Shown here one piece after another: positions 12,471 through 22,412 of a stretch of 41,017 bases of DNA. The stretch's first letter is position 1, and each line of letters begins with the position of its first letter. The DNA is from a virus. A model generated the notes under the pieces. The model was given only the letters and a program-made list of their open reading frames with translations, was not told where the DNA came from and made no database searches. Position numbers and translations under genes: made by a program. The stretch covers positions 1 through 41,017 of the IMG/VR virus record IMGVR_UViG_3300032020_000022; one strand, 5' to 3'.

Positions 12471-14056
12471 TGACCACAGATACTTTATTTAGGGAGCTAG
12501 TAGCTAATGACCGCAAGTTCATTGAGAACCTTTTTGTGGTTGAAAACAAGGCAAGGCGAATAGTTCCATTTACCTATAATGACATTCAGGCTGATGTGGA
12601 TGCCACTGAGACTGGTATGGACATTTGGGTCAAACCAGCCCAGGTAGGATTCAGCACCGAAAGAATTGCTAAGAGGTTGAAGGATACTCTAACCTCACCA
12701 GGAACCAACACTGTCCTGGTTGCCTATGATGATTTTATTACTGAAAGGTTATTAACCAAAGTAACATTCTTTTACAACCATCTGGCTGCCTTGGAGATAC
12801 CAGGCTTTCCTGAAATCCATCACGACTCAACCTATGAAAAAACTTTCAGGTTCTATGTTAATAATAGGATATTTAGCACCAGTTCTATCTATATAGCCTC
12901 AGCCCGTAGCTATGTAGCAGGTAGGGCTGAGACCATCCACCATCTACTATTTGATGAGTTTGCCTTTTATCCACCTAGAACTATGGATGATATAGTCTCA
13001 CCTGCCCTAGACCGTTTGCCACCTGGAGGGACTGCCGATATTTACTCCACAGCCAACGGTCAGGAGAATGACTTTTTTGATATGTATGGGTTAGCTAAAG
13101 AAGGTAAATCAACATTTACTCCGCATTTCTATACATGGTTTATGCACAAGGAATATGTAATCCTGCTTGGAGACCCTAGGGTTGAGAGACTTATTCCTGA
13201 AACCAACAATCCTGAATTCAAACTTAGTCAGGATGAGGAAAGATTAGTTGCCAACCAAGGATTGACCTTTGACCAGATTAGATGGAGAAGGTGGAAGATA
13301 AAAGAGAAGGAAAGCCTTAGAAGGTCTGGAGAAATGGTGCTAAAGTTCCAGCAGGAATTTCCTGAGGATGATGTATCATGCTTCCTGGCTATAGGTAATA
13401 TGTATTATGATGCTGATGAGGTAAACAAAAAAGCTAAGGAGTGCTATCCTGCCCCGATAAACAGAGAAGGATTGAATGTCTGGTATGAGCCTGTGAAGGA
13501 CAAAATTTATCTTGTATCTATTGACCCTGGACAAGCTAAAATTACCCAATCAGCGATTACTGTTGTTACCTTTGACCAAGATGAGTATGGCAATTACAAA
13601 CCTAAACTTTGTGCTAGGGATGCTGGGCTATACAGTCCTGAAATAACTGCTAGGAAGGCTGTAGCCGCCTCTGATTATTACCATAGGGCTATGATAGTTT
13701 GGGAAGCCAATGCTCATGGATTAGCCATAACTGAATTACTAAAACATAGGAAACCAATCTATATGAGGAAGGATATAATTAGTGGCTATCAAAGTTTGGA
13801 ACCTGGCTGGCTAACCACTGGTGGAGCCAGAGGAACTAAGGATTATATGATGAGCCTAGTTCATAGATACTTACCTGATATGATATGCCACGATATTGAA
13901 CTGATTAGGCAATTCAGAAACTTTAGGTTGGTTGGTGATAAGGTAGAAGTTGTTGGTGCTGACGACATCCATGATAGTTGGGCTATAGCCTTAGCTTGCT
14001 TAAACCCTAAACCAATGAAGCGTGGATATATAGGAAGGACAGGTTATAGATGGTGA
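12470..14056 (+). CDS. terL: Terminase large subunit (packaging ATPase and nuclease)
   Basis: 528 residues, normal length. ATPase half: adenine-binding and Walker A region KPAQVGFST (55-63; the Q-x-GFST form common in phage terminases), Walker B LLFDEF (159-164), and a coupling STANG motif further on. RNase H-like nuclease half: YLVSIDPGQ (first Asp near 350), VWEANAHG, and the terminal ADDIHDSWAIAL with the last catalytic Asp near 500. It cuts and pumps DNA through the portal, whose gene follows. ATG 12470 overlaps the previous stop. Confidence 0.95.
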   Translation: MTTDTLFRELVANDRKFIENLFVVENKARRIVPFTYNDIQADVDATETGMDIWVKPAQVGFSTERIAKRLKDTLTSPGTNTVLVAYDDFITERLLTKVTFFYNHLAALEIPGFPEIHHDSTYEKTFRFYVNNRIFSTSSIYIASARSYVAGRAETIHHLLFDEFAFYPPRTMDDIVSPALDRLPPGGTADIYSTANGQENDFFDMYGLAKEGKSTFTPHFYTWFMHKEYVILLGDPRVERLIPETNNPEFKLSQDEERLVANQGLTFDQIRWRRWKIKEKESLRRSGEMVLKFQQEFPEDDVSCFLAIGNMYYDADEVNKKAKECYPAPINREGLNVWYEPVKDKIYLVSIDPGQAKITQSAITVVTFDQDEYGNYKPKLCARDAGLYSPEITARKAVAASDYYHRAMIVWEANAHGLAITELLKHRKPIYMRKDIISGYQSLEPGWLTTGGARGTKDYMMSLVHRYLPDMICHDIELIRQFRNFRLVGDKVEVVGADDIHDSWAIALACLNPKPMKRGYIGRTGYRW

Positions 14057-14232
14057 TGAGGTTAAAAGATATAATAATGTATATATATGAGGTAGTCTGG
14101 AGCAGAATAGGCGGCAGACCTTGGACCTATATTATCAGGGATAGTTACCACAAACGACCTGTATTGTGGATAGTTGGATTCCTAATCGGTGGAACTGTTG
14201 TTGGAACTATTCTAGGACACATATTCTGGTAA
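14050..14232 (+). CDS. Membrane-anchored peptide, 60 aa
   Basis: Overlaps the end of terL. Basic N-terminal part, then a membrane span at about 39-58 (LWIVGFLIGGTVVGTILGHI). A second ATG two codons on is equally possible. It lies between terminase and portal; whether it acts in lysis or membrane insertion is unknown. Confidence 0.6.
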   Translation: MVMRLKDIIMYIYEVVWSRIGGRPWTYIIRDSYHKRPVLWIVGFLIGGTVVGTILGHIFW

Positions 14233-14243
14233 GGAGATAGAAG

Positions 14244-15938
14244 ATGGTAGTAAAGACATTATCAGCAAAGGATTTGGTAGATAAAGCTAGTGGTCTAAAG
14301 AAGAATTGGTCTACCCGTGATAAGAAGATTAGGGATTGGTATAAAATCCTAAGGCTAACTGATGAACTAGCCCAGGAAGGAATGGAGACTGTTACTGCCA
14401 ATGACCCTAGAACTGGATATAATCTTGGTAAACACCTTATGACCTCCAGTATTATGGCACACAAAATAGCCACTGAGGAGTTGGCATCAGAGGAAATATC
14501 AGCTACCAGTTATCTGGAGAGCTATATCACCAAACGCTGGCGGGCTGTGGAATCCCTGTATAGGAGAACTGGTAGGCAAAGTTTTATAGGTAAGATGGTA
14601 GGATTTATGCTGGCTACTGGTTGGTATTCCATATTTAGTATGGTTACAGATGACCAGATTATGTGTGAGGTTTGGAATCCGCTAGAAGTTTATCCTGAAT
14701 TTGGTGAAAGTGGTCTGGTAGAAGTATCCCATATCTACAGGATGCACCCTGCTGTTGCCAATAGGAAAGCTAAACTGATGGGTTGGGCAACTAAATCTCC
14801 ATTTACTCATGATGTCAACCTATATGACTATTGGGGTTTTGACCTTGACGGTGATGTGGTTAATGGTATAGTCCTAGGCTCGGAATATGTTAAGCCAATA
14901 GAGAAGGATGCTTTCCTAACCGATTTGAGTATGAAACTTGGAGTGGGAATACTGCCTGTGTTTATTTCACCTGTTGGTGGATTACCTGATGAAGGTGCTA
15001 TTGATTCCAAGTGGCAGGAACACTTTGGTGAATCCATAGTAGCCACAAATGAGGACTTAACCAAGAACTACAATAAGATGTTGAGTTTTACCCAACAACT
15101 GGTTAGGACTGCTGCCAATCCTCACTATATAGAATTGTCTAGTGGTGAGACACCTATAATGACTGAGGAGAATATGAAGGCATGGGGTTCAATCCTCAGA
15201 GGAGCACCAGGTGAAATACTACAACCTATGTTAGCTCCAGTTATTCCTGTAGAGTTAAGAACTACTATGTTTACCTACGAGAATATGATACAGAGAGGTT
15301 TATTCCCTTGGCTCCTTTATGGTAATATCCAACAACAATTAAGTTACCTGGCTATGGCTAATGTAGCCTCATCAGCCTTGCAGGTATTAACTCCTTATAT
15401 GGATGGATTAAAAGGAGCCCTGGCTGATATTGATAATTTCCAATTCAATATGATGAAGGTTAATGGCTTCCGTCCTTATAAATTCAAGATGCCTAAAGAC
15501 TTACCTGAGGAATTTGAGTTTGAGGTTCAGGCTGAGATAGAAATTCCTGGTTATCTTGTCCAACGAGCCACCGTAGCCAGGATGCTTGACCCAACCTTTA
15601 GACTTCCAACCGAAATGGTTATGGATAAACTCTTCCCTGAGGTTAGAGACCCATTGAGAACTATGGCTAAGATTAGAAGGGATGATGCTATGATGCACCC
15701 TAGAGCTATATTGGTTGACCAAATACTAGCATACAAGGAGCAAGTCCGAATACTATTTAATGCTGGTAATAAGGAAGCCGCAGCCTTATATGGTAAGTTG
15801 GCTACCTTGATGGAAGCTGAATTGGATGTTCCAACTACATCTACAAAGCCTGCTGTAGCTCCAGAGCAAGAAGTCCCTAGGGAGGTATTTCCTACCAGAG
15901 AAGGAACACAACCTTTAGAAGGGCTAGGAGGGATATAA
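14244..15938 (+). CDS. Portal protein
   Basis: 564 residues, next to terL and before the giant internal protein, as portals usually are. Features typical of the family: a long helical N-terminal region (WSTRDKKIRDWYKILRL), WNPLEVYPEF in the clip/stem region, and LPVFISPVGG. The C-terminal helical wing carries ALYGKLATLMEAE. It forms the dodecameric ring through which DNA passes. AAGGAG before ATG 14244. Confidence 0.88.
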   Translation: MVVKTLSAKDLVDKASGLKKNWSTRDKKIRDWYKILRLTDELAQEGMETVTANDPRTGYNLGKHLMTSSIMAHKIATEELASEEISATSYLESYITKRWRAVESLYRRTGRQSFIGKMVGFMLATGWYSIFSMVTDDQIMCEVWNPLEVYPEFGESGLVEVSHIYRMHPAVANRKAKLMGWATKSPFTHDVNLYDYWGFDLDGDVVNGIVLGSEYVKPIEKDAFLTDLSMKLGVGILPVFISPVGGLPDEGAIDSKWQEHFGESIVATNEDLTKNYNKMLSFTQQLVRTAANPHYIELSSGETPIMTEENMKAWGSILRGAPGEILQPMLAPVIPVELRTTMFTYENMIQRGLFPWLLYGNIQQQLSYLAMANVASSALQVLTPYMDGLKGALADIDNFQFNMMKVNGFRPYKFKMPKDLPEEFEFEVQAEIEIPGYLVQRATVARMLDPTFRLPTEMVMDKLFPEVRDPLRTMAKIRRDDAMMHPRAILVDQILAYKEQVRILFNAGNKEAAALYGKLATLMEAELDVPTTSTKPAVAPEQEVPREVFPTREGTQPLEGLGGI

Positions 15939-15939
15939 A

Positions 15940-18900
15940 ATGCCTAACGGATTTCAGGAACAATTAGCAAAGTGGGAAGCACAAGCCAAAGGTTACTGGG
16001 ATAGAGTCCAAACCAGTCAACAAAAATTGGTTGACTATGGAAAACGATTGGAATTTGTATCAGCACCACTGAAAGCAATAACGGAAAAAGGATATGTGGA
16101 GATAACAACACCAGAGCAATTGGCTACATATCCTGGTTATAAGGAATTATTCCAAAAATATCCATGGTTACAAAAACCTACATTCTATGCTGAGGAAGCT
16201 GCTATGTCTGCAGGACATTGGACTGCGATACCTACAATAATGAGGGCTCCTCTTAAAGCAGAGGTTAACCGTATCAGAGGAGAGATAGATATTACCCTCA
16301 ATGAGATGCAAAAGGACAAATTTTTTGCCACTTTATATTCTGAGGTTCCAACTCTAATTTACCAATCCAAATTAGTAAGAGCAGGTAAAGCTAAACCAAT
16401 ACCAATATCCACATATACTCCTGAGGTTCCTGAAAAATACTATACGGCAATAAGCTCTCCTGATGATATTCTGAACAATCCTGATTTTATGCCTCCGAGC
16501 TTACTTGCATCCTTAAACCCAGATGAATTAAGCCAGATTAAGGATACATTAACCCAAATGATTTCCATTATAAGTGGTGAACCTGTTGTTCCTAAAATGG
16601 CTGGTGAAGCACCACTACCAGAATTACCTGAGTTGGTTGCTCCTACAGAAGTTACAGCTATCCCAGTATCCATGAACCAATTAACCATTGAGGAAATATT
16701 GAAATCCTTATCTACTGTTCCTCCTCCACCTCCAGTCATGTCCCAACAGGAATACATAGATTATCTAAAGGCACAAGGTTACACCGACGAGGATTTGACT
16801 GATGCTGATTTACTCCTTCAACAACAGGCTAAGGAAATTATTGATGATATTATTGAAAGCAATAACCAATTAGCCGCTTACCGTGAGGGTCTAGCCCAAA
16901 TGCCTGATTATAAATTGGCTGATATATTTAAGGAAGTTCTTATATCACCTGGGCTGGCTATGATGGATTTTGCCAATGTTTATTACAAACACGTTAGCCA
17001 ACCACTAGCAGGTTTAGCTTGGAGAAATGTAATTCCTGATTTGGAAGCTGCCTATCAGGAATATGACAAAACCGAAAGTAAATGGTATGCCGCAGGTCAT
17101 GCCTGGAGGGAGTGGGACTCTCCAGGTAGTGGTGCTGCCAGTTGGGGATTGAAATATATGATAATGGAAAACCTTACAGACCCACTCAGTTATGTTGGCT
17201 ATGGTTTATATACTAAAATAACCAAACCAATACCTCCTCTTTCTAGGCTTGTAGGTGCTGCTGAGAGTGGTTATAATATGGTAGCCAATCTACCATTTGA
17301 CCTATTCAAAACCAAAATACTTAAACGCATACCCAAACTCCCTTCACAAATTGCTTTGGAAGATAGTATGGCTGATGTGAAGGTAGTTAGGAAATTCATT
17401 ACTGGTCAGCTAGGTCCACCAATAAATAACCCTGAATATATGCACAAGGTATCAGTCTGGATGCAGCGAGCCGTAAATATAGCTAGGAGGCATCCCGAAG
17501 CCACAAGTGATATTGTGGATGCTGGTAAAGCCTTACTAAAGCATGGTGCTGTTGATGAGGAAACAATATATAGGTGGGCTGGAAGGATGGGTTCTGACCT
17601 AACTACCAATCAAATAACTAAGGAAATGGCAGACAGCGTTACTCAGGTGGTTGATGATTATTTTTGGAGAGGAATTAAAACACCAATAAGAACTTTGGAT
17701 GAAATGGCTACCAAGTTAGCCCAAATCATAGCCCCTAACAATATGGATAATGCCAGGATTATAGCCAAAAGGATTCTAGTTGAGACTGAGGAAGCTATAG
17801 TCAGGGATGCAATATCAACTGGGAGCCAGAAAACCTTTGCAAATGTGATTAGGACATTAGGTAAAAGGAATTTCCAACTAGAAATGTCCATTATGAATAG
17901 TAGTGCCTACCTAGCTAGAAAGCAGGCTGGAGCCTTTACATCACTTCTACATGGAACCAGTGTTAAACTCCAGGCTATATGGCGTAATCAAATAGATAGG
18001 TTTATTGTCCGCCCATTTGCCCAAGCATATTTAGCCTTTGGTATGTATGGTCCTATGAATGTATGGGAAGATTATGGTAGGACAGCCTTAGGTGGTGTTA
18101 AACCTGGTAGGGTAAAAGAACAATTATTCAATGCCTTTTCTGCTGGCACATCATTTGACCCAATGTTGGTATCCAGAGAAGGAGTCTCAGAACTTTTGGG
18201 TCCAATAAGTAGTAGGTCAGCAGATAATAACTGGATATTGAACCTGTTTGGTCAAGCTAAAGGATGGGGAAACAAAATATATGAAAAGTTGGTGGAGATA
18301 CCAGGTGCCCGTGGTGCTGCCATCCGCAGAAATTTTGTCCTTCAGAAAACTATACAGGAAATGGCTGAGAATGGTGGTGATGCCTTTACAGCATTGGCTA
18401 GGGTTGAGGCAGCATTTCCTAAAATAGCTGACAAGAAATTGATTGACTCCATACGCCAATATGTTAACATAGCCAAACTATCAGGTAATAAAAACTCTGT
18501 CCTTAGTGCTATTGATGTATTCTCCAAAAAGAACATTGTAAAAGGAGAAGTCTACGAGATTGTATTGGAACATCCAGAGCTACCACTTGATGTTAGGAAA
18601 CTGTTTTTAGACAAGATGGATGAAGGTGAACTTTTCCTTAGAGGTGCTGATTCCATAACGGATGCGACTACCGATGCCCGTAGATTATTGGATGATGTAT
18701 TCCTAAGAAGTCCTGAACGGGCTATTGACGATTACCATAGATTATCCGAATTTGTAACTGGGTTTGAGGTAACTAATAAAGTAGAACTATCCCAGTCCCT
18801 AAATGCCATAACCTACGCATCCGATATGTATGGTGCCCTTCCTAGAGAAATTGCTGCTAGGGCTAGTATTTCCTCCAGGGGAATGAAATTTGCTGATAGG

Positions 18901-21900
18901 AGTGCTGCCATCCAAGCTGCCAATGACCGTATTTTTATGTTTATGGATAAGGCTGGGTCTGATTTGGATAATATGATTAGGCATTTGGAAACACAAATAG
19001 TCAAGCCTGGATTAGGTCTGACTGATGATTATACCAGGGTAATTAAGGATTTATTTAATGTCAGGACTTTAAGAAGGGATGTGGCTGATAAGTTTAGGGC
19101 GGATTATATAACCTGGTCGGAAGGCTACTTCAAAGGTGCAAAACCAGCAGATTTGAAGTCTGGAGGTTTCTGGGATGAATTTTATGGTGTGAAGGATAGT
19201 AAATTTTACCAATTAGACACCGATATGATGAGGTTGGATAAATTGGAACACCAGGCTATGGATAGAGCCAATAATCTGATGGGTGTTGGGTTACCTTCCA
19301 AACCTCCTGTTATAGTTAGGGATAGACCATTAAGTTTTCTGGATGTTAGTAATTTACTTGGTGTTAGGAGTAATGATATAACCACTGCCTTGCTGGATAT
19401 GCAGGCACTACTCCATAATAAGGAAAGGTTTACTGAGTATGTTAAGATGTTTGTCCGTGATGGGGTTGACATAGGCTTTACTGATGATGCTATTGGAGCA
19501 GTTTATGAACAGGTTATGAAAGGCTTAGGTGTTGACCCTAAAGCGGCAAGTTGGATGCTAAAGAACGAAATGGAGTTGGATGCCATTAGGAGAGATTTGA
19601 TTAGCCTGCATAATAGTAAAATGTTACCTGAGGCGGAAATGGATGAGATTACCAGATATGTTACACAGACTGCGGATATGGCTGAGGATTTAATGTATGA
19701 ACCAGTGTATTATAGGGGTATTGGTAAGGGAGAGGGAAGACAATTAGGTTTAACTGGACAGTATTTTACTAGGACTAGGGAAGAGGCTGAATACTATGGT
19801 CCCAAGGTATTGGAGTCTTATCTCAATCCTAGGAATCCATTAAAAGGAGATAATCTGGAGGATATAGTCATTAAGTTGGATATGAGGGATGAGATTGAAA
19901 GAATAGCAGGAACTAAATTGGAAATGGGTATAGCATATGAGGAGGATGTTGAAGAACTTATATTTGCCAAGGCTAGGAGGTTAGGATATGATGCCATTGA
20001 TATTGGTGAGTGGGTAGCAGTCCTTGATGATTCTATAATTCAGATTGCCAAAGGGGTGGCACCAACAACTACTGGTTATCGTGGTGGTGAATTAAAGGAA
20101 GTTATTGGTAGAACAGCTACCGAAGGTGAAGGTCTTTATGTTAGTAAGAGTAAGGAGTTTGCTGGTGGTTTTGGTAAAGTATCAAAAGTTGAGTTCACCC
20201 AACCTAATAACCCTCTAAGACTTGGTGTTGGTGATGAGTTACCTTCAATTGGTGGGACCGTAAAGAAAACCACAGGAACTCCTTGGTTGGATGAACCTAT
20301 AAAGTCTGCTGACTCTCCTTGGATTAGGCTAAACAAACAGGCAGCCAAAGATGTTGGATATGATGTGGGCGACCCAACCAAATTCAACAGAAGGTTGAAT
20401 GAGTTGTTAAGAGGTGAAGGTTATGATGCTGTTATAGTGCCTAAATCTATAGCTGGTGATGAATTTTATGTTCTGTTGGATGAAAGTTTATGGAAAGTTC
20501 CATCTATGGGTGTCAAACTAGCCTTGAAACCTGCATATCAAGGTTGGCAACAACTCCGCCAATCATCTACGGATGAAGCCCACAAGTGGTATTACAATTA
20601 CTTTACTGATTACACCCATGCCAATGCTTTTGATGCCATGATGAAAACAATTTATCCCTACTGGACTTATGAATCCCAACGACTGTTGTTTGTTCCTAGA
20701 GCCTTCCTCACCCATCCAGGAACATTCATGGCTTTTGAGCGGTGGCAGGATAATACCGAATATGGGTATGTTCATATTCCAGGAACCTCATTAGATATTA
20801 ACCCATTCAGAGGAACTGCTTGGGGTATGTGGACTACTAGGCTGGTTAGAAGAGATTTCCCAGAATACTATGATAGCCTTGGTATAGCAGGTGGGTATGT
20901 AGGATTTATGGATTTCCTTAGTCGTTATGGATTCTATCCTGGTGCCCACTTTGCCTTACCACTAGCTTATTTTGGTGGAACAGAACAACAAATGGGTGAG
21001 ACATTACCTGCCATTTGGAAAACTCCATTATCGGCTCTACAGGCTGTATTTCCTAAGAGTGAATCGGTTAAATGGATTACCGACCATATATTCCCTGATA
21101 GATTTAGAGATTACCTAACTATGGTTGAGGTTACAAAGTTGGGTGGTGAAGCCAAACTGATTTATGCCAAGATGAAGGAAGGTGTTAAACTAACTGATGA
21201 GGAGCAAAGTCTTTGGGATGCAGCTAGAGGAAGTGTAGGAATCTACAGTATGCTTATGGAACAGACATCATTATTCCGTCTAAGGACAGATGAGCAATAT
21301 AGGTTGGCTGAGGAGGCTACCAAGGTTATTGAGGAAATGTCTGGTATTACTGCCGACCAACAGGAGTGGTATCAACGACACGGATACAATCTTTGGGAAA
21401 TATTTGGTGGTATGCCTGATGATATACAAAAGGCATTACAGGAATTAGGCTATTACAAATATGTGGGATTATCCAGACCACTACTACCAGGTCATCAGCA
21501 AGAGGAATTGAATAAATTGGAACTTGATTGGAATGACATAAGGACATATTCCGAAAACCAACTATCACAGATGTTGGAGATACAGCAGGATTTCCTAACA
21601 GGTTCAGAACGAGGCAGATTATCTCCTAGAGATTTTGATGAGAGGTTATTTGAATTATGGAATAACCGCCAAGAGTTTATTAATCAAAGGCAGAAGGATA
21701 ATCCTAACCTAACCCTTGAAGGTAGAAAGGAGTTTGCCCTAAAGTATAATACCAATCCACCAATGTTATCACCATTTGAGGAATTACGCAACCTATACTA
21801 CCAAATTAAATTGGAGGAAACTGTTGACCCTATTACTGGTGAACGGATATATGACTGGGATAAATTCTTCCTCCAGCGGGATTTAATTGATACTGCTATC

Positions 21901-22314
21901 CCAGATTATATGAAGGGTGAATGGGAAAAATTCAAATTAGGTGATACAACCAGAATAGTTGAAGTAAGGCGTTATGTCCTAAAGTATTTTAGGAAATACA
22001 ATGAACTATATGATGCTATATTGGAACGGTTCACTCCTGAAGAACAACAGTTGATAGAGGAATACTTAGGTCTGGAAAGAACTGGGCAAGGTCTGGATAG
22101 ACAGAAGGAAATTGAAGCAATGGTTACTTCTGATGGCAGACAGTTAATCTCAGCCTTTAGAACAGATGTTTCCAATTCCCGCAGAGCTTTAAGATATGCC
22201 AATCCAACCTTGGATGCTTGGTTATATTATTGGGGTAGGGTTACTAGCTTTGCAACCCCTGAGGCTGAAACAATCTACAGGCAGATATGTAGTGAGACAG
22301 GGAGAGCTATATAA
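15940..22314 (+). CDS. Giant internal-type virion protein with two tandem ART-like domains, 2124 aa
   Basis: Begins two bases after the portal gene. Residues about 1-660 are helical, with a Pro-rich linker (VPPPPPVMSQ, near 265). About 680-712 carries FIVRPFAQAYLAFGMYGP. Two ADP-ribosyltransferase-like domains follow. Domain 1 (about 1254-1372): YYRG, GQYFTRTREEAEYYG, NPRNPL, GYDA, LDDS. Domain 2 (about 1375-1521): GYRG, GLYVSKSKEFAGGFG, NPL, GYDA, LDES. This matches the layout of ART domains in 'polyvalent' phage proteins, placed like MuF or T4 Alt effectors injected with DNA. Residues about 1571-1615 (IYPYWTYESQRLLFVPRAFL) resemble a conserved segment of large polyvalent proteins. The C terminus is helical. 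Known: phage ARTs can modify host RNA polymerase. Inferred: this one is ejected and modifies a host target. Confidence 0.82.
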   Translation: MPNGFQEQLAKWEAQAKGYWDRVQTSQQKLVDYGKRLEFVSAPLKAITEKGYVEITTPEQLATYPGYKELFQKYPWLQKPTFYAEEAAMSAGHWTAIPTIMRAPLKAEVNRIRGEIDITLNEMQKDKFFATLYSEVPTLIYQSKLVRAGKAKPIPISTYTPEVPEKYYTAISSPDDILNNPDFMPPSLLASLNPDELSQIKDTLTQMISIISGEPVVPKMAGEAPLPELPELVAPTEVTAIPVSMNQLTIEEILKSLSTVPPPPPVMSQQEYIDYLKAQGYTDEDLTDADLLLQQQAKEIIDDIIESNNQLAAYREGLAQMPDYKLADIFKEVLISPGLAMMDFANVYYKHVSQPLAGLAWRNVIPDLEAAYQEYDKTESKWYAAGHAWREWDSPGSGAASWGLKYMIMENLTDPLSYVGYGLYTKITKPIPPLSRLVGAAESGYNMVANLPFDLFKTKILKRIPKLPSQIALEDSMADVKVVRKFITGQLGPPINNPEYMHKVSVWMQRAVNIARRHPEATSDIVDAGKALLKHGAVDEETIYRWAGRMGSDLTTNQITKEMADSVTQVVDDYFWRGIKTPIRTLDEMATKLAQIIAPNNMDNARIIAKRILVETEEAIVRDAISTGSQKTFANVIRTLGKRNFQLEMSIMNSSAYLARKQAGAFTSLLHGTSVKLQAIWRNQIDRFIVRPFAQAYLAFGMYGPMNVWEDYGRTALGGVKPGRVKEQLFNAFSAGTSFDPMLVSREGVSELLGPISSRSADNNWILNLFGQAKGWGNKIYEKLVEIPGARGAAIRRNFVLQKTIQEMAENGGDAFTALARVEAAFPKIADKKLIDSIRQYVNIAKLSGNKNSVLSAIDVFSKKNIVKGEVYEIVLEHPELPLDVRKLFLDKMDEGELFLRGADSITDATTDARRLLDDVFLRSPERAIDDYHRLSEFVTGFEVTNKVELSQSLNAITYASDMYGALPREIAARASISSRGMKFADRSAAIQAANDRIFMFMDKAGSDLDNMIRHLETQIVKPGLGLTDDYTRVIKDLFNVRTLRRDVADKFRADYITWSEGYFKGAKPADLKSGGFWDEFYGVKDSKFYQLDTDMMRLDKLEHQAMDRANNLMGVGLPSKPPVIVRDRPLSFLDVSNLLGVRSNDITTALLDMQALLHNKERFTEYVKMFVRDGVDIGFTDDAIGAVYEQVMKGLGVDPKAASWMLKNEMELDAIRRDLISLHNSKMLPEAEMDEITRYVTQTADMAEDLMYEPVYYRGIGKGEGRQLGLTGQYFTRTREEAEYYGPKVLESYLNPRNPLKGDNLEDIVIKLDMRDEIERIAGTKLEMGIAYEEDVEELIFAKARRLGYDAIDIGEWVAVLDDSIIQIAKGVAPTTTGYRGGELKEVIGRTATEGEGLYVSKSKEFAGGFGKVSKVEFTQPNNPLRLGVGDELPSIGGTVKKTTGTPWLDEPIKSADSPWIRLNKQAAKDVGYDVGDPTKFNRRLNELLRGEGYDAVIVPKSIAGDEFYVLLDESLWKVPSMGVKLALKPAYQGWQQLRQSSTDEAHKWYYNYFTDYTHANAFDAMMKTIYPYWTYESQRLLFVPRAFLTHPGTFMAFERWQDNTEYGYVHIPGTSLDINPFRGTAWGMWTTRLVRRDFPEYYDSLGIAGGYVGFMDFLSRYGFYPGAHFALPLAYFGGTEQQMGETLPAIWKTPLSALQAVFPKSESVKWITDHIFPDRFRDYLTMVEVTKLGGEAKLIYAKMKEGVKLTDEEQSLWDAARGSVGIYSMLMEQTSLFRLRTDEQYRLAEEATKVIEEMSGITADQQEWYQRHGYNLWEIFGGMPDDIQKALQELGYYKYVGLSRPLLPGHQQEELNKLELDWNDIRTYSENQLSQMLEIQQDFLTGSERGRLSPRDFDERLFELWNNRQEFINQRQKDNPNLTLEGRKEFALKYNTNPPMLSPFEELRNLYYQIKLEETVDPITGERIYDWDKFFLQRDLIDTAIPDYMKGEWEKFKLGDTTRIVEVRRYVLKYFRKYNELYDAILERFTPEEQQLIEEYLGLERTGQGLDRQKEIEAMVTSDGRQLISAFRTDVSNSRRALRYANPTLDAWLYYWGRVTSFATPEAETIYRQICSETGRAI

Positions 22315-22341
22315 TTTACTGTATAATACTAATAATATAAT
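22315..22341. repeat. AT-rich control element, copy C
   Basis: 27 bases identical to 3273-3299, directly after the giant gene's stop and 20 bases ahead of the second late promoter. With the next bases it forms ATACTAAT-AATATA-ATTAGTAT (22327-22348), a perfect 8-base inverted repeat, supporting an operator. Confidence 0.6.
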
Positions 22342-22360
22342 TAGTATATTGGTAGAAAAC

Positions 22361-22390
22361 TTGACAACATTATGTCAAGTGTGCTACAAT
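22361..22390 (+). promoter_or_regulatory. Second late promoter P2 (scaffold/capsid)
   Basis: TTGACA (22361-22366), 18-base spacer, TACAAT (22385-22390). TTGACA and TGTCAA (22373-22378) form a perfect inverted repeat with a 6-base centre, so the -35 box is part of a palindrome. It shares TGTGCTACAAT and spacing with P1 and probably gives extra capsid transcript. Confidence 0.85.
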
Positions 22391-22412
22391 ATAAGATAAG
22401 AAAGGAGATAAA

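Noticed and set aside
12632-12658. Atypical Walker A (KPAQVGFST, no Lys before Ser) as a sign of a dead terminase
   Set aside because: Q-x-GFST forms with an upstream basic residue are usual in phage large terminases; Walker B and nuclease residues are intact.
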